Shown: positions 55,698 to 64,000 of the stretch, piece after piece
How positions within the stretch are numbered: the stretch's first letter is position 1
Layout: each line of letters begins with the position of its first letter
Origin: Nemertoderma westbladi
Lineage: Eukaryota; Xenacoelomorpha; Nemertodermatida; Nemertodermatidae
Assembly (NCBI GenBank): GCA_032718475.1
Contig: JAUCBJ010002996.1
Location: forward strand, 1-64,000
Length of the DNA stretch: 64,000 nucleotides
Direction of reading: 5' to 3'
The notes under the pieces: generated by a model
Database searches by the model: none
Seen by the model: the letters and a program-made list of their open reading frames with translations, nothing else
What the model was told of the DNA's origin: nothing
Made by a program: the position numbers and the translations under genes

Positions 55698-55861
55698 AGG
55701 AGCCTGCGCGAACGCAAGCTCCAGCTAACACAAATTTAGCACCCGAGTTTCCTCGATTTGAGAAAATCGCAGGGGTCAACCCAAGCGGAGTGCAATGCAA
55801 GGGCCTCATCCTGGGGGAACCGCATTCTTGATCGTGGTTAACCCCTGTGCCAGGTAAGTAT
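55698..55861 (-). ncRNA. U1: U1 spliceosomal snRNA (canonical)
   Basis: 164 nt, identical to 30549-30712 except one base that I can see (CAGGATGAGG against CAGGGTGAGG). The 5' end ATACTTACCTGG, U1A loop ATTGCACTCC, Sm site AATTTGTG and stem-loop 4 are all canonical. The upstream element (AATGTAATATAG), TATA box (TATATAAGAGG) and start-proximal AACATCAACTT are conserved with the other canonical copy, and the 3' flank (TTACAATATAAACAAAAG) resembles that copy's. Very likely a working U1 gene. Confidence 0.95.
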
Positions 55862-55880
55862 GCAAGTTGATGTTAACTAC

Positions 55881-55910
55881 CTCTTATATACAGGTTTACT
55901 ATATTACATT
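55881..55910 (-). promoter_or_regulatory. U1 promoter: TATA box and shared upstream element
   Basis: On the minus strand AATGTAATATAG and, 9 bp closer, TATATAAGAGG, then AACATCAACTT up to the U1 start at 55861. They match the arrangement at 30502-30529, with one or two extra bases between the upstream element and the TATA box. Confidence 0.65.
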
Positions 55911-56390
55911 GTCGTAAGGTGGTAACAAAATTATTTAATATGACTAAAGAATAAGTATTAGATTATATTTAAACTGGACTATTGTCAAGATAGGAGTAAT
56001 TATATTTATCATTATCAAATATTTGTGTTAAAAATTAGTATATGTGCAGCGCTATTAAAATGCCTATAGTTGCTTTAGTACATATTCGGATATATATTAA
56101 TATTATGTTGGCCGGAAATTTAGTTGGATTTAAGGGCTCTTGCAAGGACCTGTAGACTGGTAGACGCAGTAGGGTGAACCCTACTGCGTGGCGATAACTA
56201 TGTTCCCTGAAGTTAAGCGCGCAGCAAGTTTCATGTAACACCACCTTGGCATCAGTGTTATAAATTAATTTACATAAACCTTGATACTGACAAAGTGGCT
56301 ATGGCAACGCAATAATTTTTATTGTCCGTTTAAATCACTCATGATGTCCTTTTTTTTACTTTTTATGTCCTCCAGAAATTTACCATTAGT
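55911..56390. other. Intergenic, start of a dispersed repeat block
   Basis: No supported gene. Near 56311 ATTTTTATTGTCCGTTTAAA and, near 56363, TTTTATGTCCTCC recur at 59360-59420, and partly inverted at 62590-62630, each time near the 69-bp family or in its vicinity. Confidence 0.45.
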
Positions 56391-56618
56391 TAAGTGATCG
56401 TTTATTGTTTTGGTTAGGAAAACCCGCCTCTGTAACTGCTCCTTTCTCTCAATTGGTAATGTTATCGTTTATTGTTTTGGTTAGAAAAGACCATCTATGT
56501 AACCTGCTCCTTTCCTTCATTTGGTAAAGTGATTGTTTATTGTTTTGGTTAGAAAATCCCGCCTCTGTAACCTGCTCCTTTCCCTGATTTGGTAACAACA
56601 TCGATTATTGTTTTGGTT
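56391..56618 (+). repeat. 69-bp minisatellite, short array
   Basis: Three full units and one partial unit of the family expanded at 61489-62246 (TTTATTGTTTTGGTTAGAAA, CCTCTGTAACCTGCTCCTTT). The array is cut by the LINE fragment that follows. Confidence 0.9.
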
Positions 56619-56757
56619 AAAGGACACTGGCCTTGAAGATGCGGATGATCTAGCAAATGTCATGGGTGATAGGGAGTTGTGGCGGCGCAATTTTGTCGAT
56701 AAGCCGGCATAGCATTCTTAAAAATGCAGCTGCAATGCAGCATGCCGATCCTAGTAG
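56619..56757 (+). mobile_element. LINE 3' end fragment
   Basis: AAAGGACACTGGCCTTGAAG to GCATGCCGATCCTAGTAG matches the last 150 bp of the LINE at 51675-53717 with few changes. Extreme 5' truncation. No clear target duplication was found. Confidence 0.9.
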
Positions 56758-57010
56758 ATGGTATTTTCAAAAAACGAAATATGCCTTTAAATTCTTTGAA
56801 TCCAAAATAATAATCTTCCATAAATTGTAACTCGTCATATCTACTATAAGAGCTGTTGCTATGGGGATTTCCTCCGTTGCTATGTTTAAGATCCTCTAAA
56901 AAACCAGCGGAACCGTTTGGTGAAAATTTTTTATAATTTCTCATATCTTTACTAAATATATATGTGGGGTAGCTCAATCATATATAAAATACGGGGTCAT
57001 AGACTGGAGC
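56758..57010. repeat. Dispersed repeat, relative of 41880-42140
   Basis: GGTATTTTCAAAAAACGAAA, CAAAATAATAATCTT, TAAAAAACCAGCG and GTGGGGTAGCTCA occur in the same order in both places. Non-coding; type unknown. It lies just downstream of the TRIM gene on its strand. Confidence 0.75.
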
Positions 57011-57110
57011 CTGTATTAAATGAAAGAACGAGTTAAGTAAACAGTTATATATAGTTAACGAGTTAAAACTCAATTTATCGATAGGTGTAGCTGATTCAGT
57101 TAGATTTAAT

Positions 57111-59156
57111 TTAAAGTAAACTGTTACTACGAGTTTCGTACAGAAATAACCCTTTTCTTTCTCCCTTTTTATACACAGTAGCGATCCCACCGAACCCGTT
57201 TACTGGCACGGCACCCAATCGGGATACTTTAGTTCCGTTTGGAACGTATTCATAAACCCCCAGATAACGATTCCCTTCTTTTTCTAGAGGAACTAATAAA
57301 TGCCCTGATCGATTCTGCAGTAGTTCCACCGCCCCAATAGGGATGGATTTACCGCAATCAAGAACGGATCTCCTTCTATTCAATACGAGAGTAACGTTGG
57401 GTCCGGTGCCGGTAACCTTATAGCCACATAGGGATAACTTATGTTTGTTAGGTTGGAATAATCCGACGGTTAAATCGACCATTAAACTATAGCTACCGAT
57501 GGTAGTGGAAAGGAGTTTCGCAGGTACTTCGATACGGGATATCCATTCCTTAGAACAATCGCGCCGGTCCAGTTTAATCACGCAGTTGTTTGACGTTAGC
57601 AGATAATCACCATGGATACCGACCATTGGGCCTATTGGTTGACCGCGGTATCTCTCTTTACCAAGACACAAATGTTTGACATCACCTCCGTCTGGGTTTA
57701 TTACAAATACACATTCTTCCGTTGCGGCGATCCAGGTTTCCTTGTAGTAATTATCTAGAAACTTAATCTGTTTCTTTTCGGCGTTGCAGTCGGTTTCTAG
57801 AATAATAGGTTCACCACGTAGAGATAAAGAATCGTCAGCGTTGAATTCGTAAATATAAATCCTGTTAGTTAGGGAATCGGTTATCCCCAGGTTCCCATAG
57901 CAACCACCAATGGGACCGACTTTACCGATTCCCATTCTACGACAGTCGATCCGACATGTTTCCTTTAGCGGCGGATCTCTTAATAAAATATCTTCGTATT
58001 GGCGGAGGTTAAAACGTTTCTCAACCTCCAGTTCTTCTAATGGAACCGCCATCTTCTCTCCTCCATCGCCGCTATCTATAATATCAATGCGGCCGGTAAT
58101 CCCTTCCAGGTCCTTCTGTAACTCAACCGGAACGAAACGAATTTCCGGTACCTCTACAACTTTGATCTCAGAAATCCGCTGCTCGATTTCTTTGTATTTC
58201 TTTAGAATCTTCTTGGCTTCCGCTATTTCTTTGATCAACTCGGAATTCTTTATCTTCTTATAATATTCGTTTTCTTTAGGAATTTCGATATTAGCGAGAA
58301 TTTCCTGCGCTGCTGATATATTTCCCGCCGTTTCGGTATTTAAATCCCGCACCTGCTTCATCATTGTATCTTCGGCTGCTTTTAATTCGTTGTATAAATA
58401 TTGGAAGTGTTTGCGGATGTCGTCGGTGGAAACTTTAGTGACGTCATCTAAATCCCCCAGAATTCCCTCCAACACTGATAGTTTAGTCTCCAATCGTGTT
58501 CTCAACTTTCCCGGACCTTCTATTAAGTTTCGTCTGATTGAATTACAGACTTCGTTCGTATACCAGACCTCGTGATCTTTAGAATCACCGTCAACGGAAT
58601 GACATTGGCGACAAACAGTACATTCGCATTTCTCGCAATAATGGCGCTTGTTTAGACCGTGGATTAGGCACAGTTCGGGATCCGGTTCTTTAGATCCACC
58701 AACAGCTCCTTGTTTATCGAGATCTACGTCAGTAGACCAGCATCCCGTCGGTTCTCCAGCTGCTCCCGAATTAGGTGGATTGGCGACACAGACACAGACG
58801 TGGTAAAGTTTGCACTTTCTGCACAATTCGGTCTCGCAACGTTCGCAGGGATTCGTTCCTTTGTTTTTTCCGCACTCGTCGCATGTTTTTTCTTTTCGAA
58901 TCATATCAATCATAGAGGTGACGACATGACTTACTGTCGGCAAAGAATCCAGTTTCTCTACCTCGGTGGGATTCCGACAACGAGGACATTCCAACGAAAA
59001 TCCATCACCGTGTTGTTTAGAAACTTTTACGATACATTTGTAACAGAAACAGTGGGAGCAGTTGATTAAAACTCGGGGCTGATGTAAAAGTCGTAGACAT
59101 ACGGAACATTCGAACTCTCGCTCTACTTGCTCCCGGTCCATTGACGCATTGTGCAT
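57111..59156 (-). CDS. TRIM-type protein: RING, two B-boxes, coiled coil, propeller-like C-terminus; intronless
   Basis: 681 codons, ATG at 59154-59156; a second Met (MDREQVEREF) five codons later could also serve. The RING has C17, C20, C33, H35, C38, C41, C57 and C60 (C3HC4 spacing), so E3 ubiquitin ligase activity is likely. B-box 1 spans about residues 93-130 (CDECGKNKGTNPCERC) and B-box 2 about 170-205 (CLIHGLNKRHYCEKCECTVC), separated by an unusually long linker. A coiled coil runs from about 215 to 345. The last 280 residues have repeating hydrophobic/Gly strands (IGGCYGNLGITDSLTNRIYI) like a degenerate NHL or other beta-propeller, but no repeat is clear. The exact subfamily is not recognised. 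Single exon and clean frame suggest a functional, possibly retrotransposed or lineage-expanded TRIM. Confidence 0.88.
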   Translation of the reverse strand: MHNASMDREQVEREFECSVCLRLLHQPRVLINCSHCFCYKCIVKVSKQHGDGFSLECPRCRNPTEVEKLDSLPTVSHVVTSMIDMIRKEKTCDECGKNKGTNPCERCETELCRKCKLYHVCVCVANPPNSGAAGEPTGCWSTDVDLDKQGAVGGSKEPDPELCLIHGLNKRHYCEKCECTVCRQCHSVDGDSKDHEVWYTNEVCNSIRRNLIEGPGKLRTRLETKLSVLEGILGDLDDVTKVSTDDIRKHFQYLYNELKAAEDTMMKQVRDLNTETAGNISAAQEILANIEIPKENEYYKKIKNSELIKEIAEAKKILKKYKEIEQRISEIKVVEVPEIRFVPVELQKDLEGITGRIDIIDSGDGGEKMAVPLEELEVEKRFNLRQYEDILLRDPPLKETCRIDCRRMGIGKVGPIGGCYGNLGITDSLTNRIYIYEFNADDSLSLRGEPIILETDCNAEKKQIKFLDNYYKETWIAATEECVFVINPDGGDVKHLCLGKERYRGQPIGPMVGIHGDYLLTSNNCVIKLDRRDCSKEWISRIEVPAKLLSTTIGSYSLMVDLTVGLFQPNKHKLSLCGYKVTGTGPNVTLVLNRRRSVLDCGKSIPIGAVELLQNRSGHLLVPLEKEGNRYLGVYEYVPNGTKVSRLGAVPVNGFGGIATVYKKGERKGLFLYETRSNSLL

Positions 59157-59493
59157 TGTATGATTGTAGTCCAGTAGTCTGGCCTGGCTGTTTCTGTGTT
59201 TGGTACCAGTAGTTATGTAGTAAGTTGTGGTTTAGTTCAGTACTCAGGTAGGCTACTGCAGTACTGCAGTAGCCTACTCTAATACTGTAATATGCTAATG
59301 CAGTAATCCTCTAGTCCTGTGCGTTCAGCTGTAGTCATTCATAAGCTTAAAAAAACGCAATAATTTTTATTGTCCGTTTAAATCCTTTTTTTGTCTTTTA
59401 TTTTTTATTTTTTATGTCCTCCAAAAATCTAATGTTAGGTTCCATGCTACCGGTTTCTCTACTGCTGTTCTCTCAGGCTATCAGTACCGGTAT
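59157..59493. other. TRIM upstream region with a perfect palindrome
   Basis: A perfect 28-bp palindrome lies at 59249-59276 (TAGGCTACTGCAGT and its complement). CTGCAGTA-type short repeats surround it. The block 59353-59425 repeats 56305-56380. Confidence 0.6.
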
Positions 59494-59495
59494 TA

Positions 59496-61316
59496 CCCAG
59501 TAAAAAATCCCCATGCGTAACGCATTCGTGCCACATGCAGCATTCGTAAAAGGTGCGTGCAATGTTATTTAAGATTCGTGAAGCCTTCGTCAATGGTTCG
59601 TCAGTCAGAATAAATTAACGAATGCGTATAGTATTCGTATCGCATGTGAGATTTCACTTGTAAATATATTCGTGGCTCATCATTCGTGGCACATGCGATA
59701 CGAATGCTTCCACTACACACAAAAAATAATTCGTGGTTCATTCGTTCGTGGCACATGCGATACGAATGCTTAGCCACGCCACGCTTAAAATTATTCGTGG
59801 TCCATTCGTGACGCATGCGATGCGCGTGCGAAGCATTCTCCATTAGAGTAGGCCTACCGTACATACTGTAATACTGGCCAATCACAATTCGGCAAATAAT
59901 CGAACATAGTGTTATTAGTTAGTAGCTCTCCCCCTTTGTTACCAGTCAGCCAGTCCCATGTACTTTTACTATATATTTAATAGGTTGCCCAGTAATTCTT
60001 AACTCCCGTTTATTATTTTGGTTCCCCATTATGATGGTATGTAAACCTGTTCCCTTTACCAACATGCTTGATATACTGTAATAATGTAAAGGTAATGTAC
60101 TGTAGGCTAGGTGAGATAAATAATGACAACATAAGACTAATGTATTAACTTAAGGAACTACAGTATGTAGGCAGCATACTTATAGTATGTAGGCACCCCC
60201 CCCCCCCCCGTAGTTTTAGCCCCTGTACAGTAGTACTAATTTCCCAAAGTTATTACAGTAGTTTCATGTTGTCATTATTTATCTCACCTGGCCTACAGTA
60301 CAGTACCAATACATATTATAAAGCATGTGGCATTTTTATTAAATTGTATGTGTGTATGGTGATATTTTCACACCGTTTCATAGGCTTCCAGGTTGAATTT
60401 GTTTAATTCGCTATAAAACGCCATTTAATTAGTCTACTGATATACTGTAGCAGTTATTACCGGTAACTGCTACAGTAGGCCCTACACTTATTAATGGTAA
60501 AGAAATCTTACAGACAAAATACATCAAAGGCATACATTTTATGAGATACATCAACATAATTTCAATGTTTTTTTTTTACTATATTCTAGAATATTAATTC
60601 GCTTTTTTTCGATAATAAGTAATAAAATATATATAAAATAATAATAAAAATATATATAATAATAAAATGATATAAAATAATAATAAAATAATATAATATA
60701 ATAATAAAATAATAAACCATCAATAATAATTAATAAGATTAATTAAATTAATTAAAAGCTTGAAATTAATATTCTAGATAATAAAATCATCAGAACTATA
60801 ACGATTTACGTCTGAAATTGCGTGCTCTTGAATTATATCTGAACATTTTTTTGGGGAAATTGAAAATGGCTTTCATATTCGATTCGGAATATCAAGTATA
60901 TTTAAAAAAAATAAAATAAATGGACACGTTTTAACAGTAATCGTTGTAAACTGTTAAAACTATGTAAACTGTAGGGAAATAATAAAAAAAATAAAAATCC
61001 TGCGGTAAACATTCGTATAACATTCGTAAAACATTCGTAACGCATTCGTATAGCGTGGGAAACATTCGTATATAACATGCGGGACGCATTCGTATAGTGT
61101 GCGGGAAACATTCGTATAAGATTAGGGACGCATTCGTAGAATGTGCGGGATTCGAATAAGGTTCGTATTACATTCGATATGCGAATAAAGGATGCGTATT
61201 TGGTTCGGTTTTCGCATTCGTATCGCATGGTTCATCTATGTAACATTTCAGAATGCGTTACGAATGCGTTAAATATGCGCCATCCCATGCGTTACGAATG
61301 CGAATTTTTTACTGGG
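59496..61316. mobile_element. Non-autonomous DNA transposon, TA-flanked, with ATTCGTA-type subterminal repeats
   Basis: 1821 bp. The ends CCCAGTAAAAAATCCCCATG and, reversed, CCCAGTAAAAAATTCGCATT form imperfect inverted repeats of about 32 bp flanked by TA (59494-59495 and 61317-61318). Both subterminal zones are packed with CATTCGTA / CGTAACGCATT / CATGCGATACGAATG motifs in many copies (59510-59830; 61010-61310). The middle is AT-rich and contains a second foldback (60097-60301). There is no transposase frame. The TA duplication points to the Tc1/mariner supergroup, though the subterminal clusters recall hAT or other large-complex transposases. Confidence 0.8.
60097..60301. repeat. Nested inverted repeat around a poly-C tract
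   Basis: The 36-bp arms (GTACTGTAGGCTAGGTGAGA to GACAACAT at 60097-60132, and 60266-60301) differ at one base. Between them lie partial inner repeats and 14 C (60196-60209). It is probably a MITE inside the larger transposon. Confidence 0.8.
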
Positions 61317-61488
61317 TAGTATATATACAGTCAGACAGTAGCACTATTTTGCTGTATTGTATGTACAGATGTAGGTATAAAGCAGGTATTTCTGCATTTT
61401 AGTACCGGTACCGGCACCGGTACTGCTGTAGGCCTACTGTGTAGCCTACCATTTAAATACGGTACTGGTAGGCCTAACGGCTGACCGG
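61317..61488. other. Spacer
   Basis: Short stretch with ACCGGT motifs (GTACCGGCACCGGTACTG); no gene. Confidence 0.4.
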
Positions 61489-62246
61489 TTGTTTTGGTTA
61501 GAAAATCCCGCCTCTGTAACCTGCTCCTTTCCCCCGCCTCTGTAACCTGCCCCTTTCCCTCAATTAGTTAAATGATCGTTTATTGTTTTGGTTAGAAAAT
61601 ACCGCCTCTGTAACCTGCTCCTTTCCCTCAATTAGTTAAGTGATCGTTTATTGTTTTGGTTAGGGAATCCCGCCTCTGTAACCTGCTCCTTTCTCTCAAT
61701 TGTTAATGTTATCATTTATTGTTTTGGTTAGAAAATCCCGTCTCTGTAACCTGCTCCTTTCCCTGATTTGGTAAAGTGACTGTTTATTGTTTTGGTTAGA
61801 AAATCCCGCCTCTGTAACCTGCTCCTTTCCCTCAATTAGTTAAGTGATCGTTTATTGTTTTGGTTAGGAAATCCCGCCTCTGTAACCTGCTCCTTTCTCT
61901 CAATTGGTAATGTTATCGTTTATTGTTTTGGTTAGAAAATCCCGTCTCTGTAACCTGCTCCTTTCCCTGATTTGGTAAAGTCACTGTTTATTGTTTTGGT
62001 TAGAAAATCCCGCCTCTGTAACCTGCTCCTTTCTCTCAATTGGTAATGTTATCGTTTATTGTTTTGGTTAGAAAATCGCGTCTCTGTAACCTTCTCCTTT
62101 CCCTCAATTAGTTAAATGATCGTTTATTGTTTTGGTTAGAAAGTCCCGCCTCTGTAACCTGCTCCTTTCCCCGATTTGGTAAAGTGACTGTTTATTGTTT
62201 TGGTTAGAAAATCCGGCCTTAACCTGCTCCTTTCCATCAATTGGTA
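61489..62246 (+). repeat. 69-bp minisatellite, main array
   Basis: About eleven head-to-tail units, roughly 65-70 bp each: TTTATTGTTTTGGTTAGAAA, ATCCCGCCTCTGTAACCTGC, TCCTTTCCCTCAATT and a variable link (AGTTAAGTGATCG or GGTAATGTTATCG or GGTAAAGTGACTG). The three link types alternate in a fixed order, giving a higher-order period of about 205 bp. Relatives lie at 56391-56618, 41064 and 32288. Confidence 0.93.
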
Positions 62247-63672
62247 ATTGTTTTTGGCTATAAAATGAGTGTTTTGCTACGTCATGTGGTAATCGATTAT
62301 CTACAACAACCACAAACTATTAAATGTAGAGTCTTTTACCACAGGCGCATATGGAATTCTATCTCATAGTCTATAAATCATGGAATGTTTTGGCACAGGC
62401 ATAGTGAAACCAACTGTCCGACAGACCAGAAATCAACAAATTTTGAATGTTTTGGCATAGGCATGTTGAAATCAACTGTCTGACAGTCCAGAAATCAGCA
62501 GTCTGACAGTTTGAAGAAATACATACATAAAAAGTCATTAAAAGGACAACAAAAGTCATTAAAAGGACAACAAAAGTCATTATGCACAATTCGTAAAAAA
62601 AGGAGGACAAAAAAAGTCAAATAAAAGGACATAAAAAATCACTGCCTTAAAAAAACATCAGAGGCCGGTTTTTGCTTAACGGCGTCTTGACACCGTCTCT
62701 AGTAATAAGAATTGTTGGCTGATTGATTGATTGATTGACTGGCTGGCTGGCTGGCTAATTAAATCTATAGCCAAAACTACTCTAACGACTTTGATGAAAT
62801 TTTCACAGCGGCTAGATACCGCGATTCTAAGGTCCTGGTATGTTCCGCTATTTCGTCCATGAGCCGTGGGCTCGAAAAATAGACATAAACGAAAAAACGC
62901 CATTGGCGCAATGGTAAAATAACACCAATAACAGCTGGTGTCGTGATGAAAAATGGCTTACGTAATGGATTTCTACACAAGGCTTAGTATAAATCGATGA
63001 GGTTGCCAAGATTATTGTACTTCGTACACCCATACTGTTTGTTTAGGCCCTACCATCCACTCACCACTCTCTGGCAAAGCAAACATTAACTGGTTGGTTT
63101 AGTTTGAAATCTAGTATCGCCTCAGCTGAATAACTCTTCCCAATGCATTCTAGGGGAGTATCCAAGTTTCTCCCTCTGCTAATGTAAGCTGAATGACTGT
63201 TAAGTACACAGTGAGTTGGCTACATTAATGCCAACATTATTGCAAAATGTTTTATTGGTGGATTACTCTCTGTCAGTCTCCCCTTCAGAACATTATATGG
63301 GGAATTTACTTTAGTTTACTCTACTGTGCCATTCAGCTGAATGGATTTGAGCGATTGCCAAGTTACAGAGTTGTATCATTCTCTGACCATAGGCAAAGAC
63401 ATCAAATCTTTATAAAAAGATACTTTTTCTGTTTTTTTTTCTGACCAAAAATTAAAAAAAAAAATTTTCGTAGCCAGTACTGCCAATCGATTCGCCATCA
63501 AAAATAAAGCAAAAAATTTTTTTTGCAAAATTTTAAATTACTGTAAATTTTTGGCGACTGGGGGGGGGGGGGGGGTCAATTTTTTTCGATCCAATATAAC
63601 TTCGGAACGCATTGTCCAAATTCGATGGGGTTTTTATTTTTCAACTTAATTCGAAGTCCTCTTTTAGCCTAT
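62247..63672. other. Repeat-rich intergenic DNA
   Basis: It holds a 55-bp direct repeat GAATGTTTTGGCA(C/T)AGGCAT with GAAATCAACTGTC (62382 and 62446). Three copies of AAAAGTCATTAAAAGGACAA-like units lie at 62527-62580, and a GATT/GGCT tetranucleotide run (62720-62757) precedes AACGACTTTGATGAAATTTTC, a phrase of a dispersed repeat. There are also 16 G (63560-63575). No gene supported. Confidence 0.5.
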
Positions 63673-64000
63673 CCATGTTTCGAAACCCCAAACAGCGCCG
63701 TTCAAAAATTAATTTTTTCTAGTTCTAGAATTTTACAAATTTCAAAAAAGTTGCAGTATTTTATTAACGCCTTTACGAAGTGTTTAGTATCAGTATCTTT
63801 AGTATGAAGTCTTGGCATTATTGGTGACGCGAAACTAGGCTAGTGGGATTCAGGATATTGCGTTTAATATAAAAATCGAAAACGCTATCGAATTCCGTAA
63901 AGGCGTTAAAAAAATACTACAACTTTTTTGAAATTTGTAAAATTCAAGAACTAGAAAAAATTAATTTTTGAACGGCGCTGTTTGGGGTTTCGAAACATGG
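63673..64000. repeat. Inverted repeat reaching the window end
   Basis: The left arm 63673-63785 (CCATGTTTCGAAACCCCAAA) and the right arm 63886-64000 (ends TTTGGGGTTTCGAAACATGG) are near-perfect complements over about 110 bp with a 100-bp loop. The arms may extend past 64000. Foldback element or MITE. Confidence 0.85.

Overview
The window is animal nuclear DNA that is AT-rich, gene-poor and full of transposons. It holds one recognisable housekeeping gene (AP-2 complex mu subunit), a RING/B-box TRIM protein, spliceosomal U1 snRNA genes, BEL/Pao LTR retrotransposons, LINEs ending in (TAG)n, tRNA-headed SINEs, MITEs and minisatellites. This mix fits a marine invertebrate, possibly a deuterostome, but no feature fixes the phylum and I do not name a species.

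Positions 1-20412 are dominated by two BEL/Pao elements on the minus strand. Element 1 (1 to about 5290) runs off the left edge and keeps a long Gag N-terminus, a 2.2-kb leader and a shortened 5' LTR. Element 2 (8915-20407) is complete from end to end: two 1247-bp LTRs differing at about three positions, flanked by the 5-bp duplication CTATT. Its only long frame is Gag-protease joined to the tail of RNase H, with reverse transcriptase missing and no integrase recognised, so it is a recent non-autonomous insertion. A truncated LINE (5910-6742) and a hairpin MITE lie between the two elements.

Positions 20413-33813 are mostly repeats: a 2.1-kb minisatellite (35/51-bp units), a 17-bp array, a long hairpin, a 63-bp satellite, SINE pieces and one canonical U1 snRNA gene (30549-30712).

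Positions 33814-48630 hold most of the protein genes: a 638-aa intronless orphan followed by a large palindrome rich in AATAAA; a probable two-exon LRAT/PLAAT-like protein; a 131-aa single-pass membrane protein; and an intronless 433-aa AP2M1. Foldback elements and MITEs separate them.

Positions 49738-55861 hold three more U1-like genes. Two (49738-49900 and 50764-50933, inverted to each other) share a changed 5' end, ATACTAACC instead of ATACTTACC. That change would make them prefer GTTAGT rather than GTAAGT donor sites. They retain U1 structure, including a covarying base pair, but lack the flanking control elements shared by the two canonical copies. This variant U1 pair is the most interesting signal in the window. 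A 5'-truncated LINE with a clear target-site duplication lies between these genes.

Positions 56390-64000 hold a TRIM gene (57111-59156, intronless), a TA-flanked 1.8-kb transposon made of ATTCGTA-type repeats without a transposase, a 69-bp minisatellite and an inverted repeat cut by the window end. No genes appear to act together in a pathway here. The shared themes are intronless coding genes, foldback DNA and repeated U1 genes.
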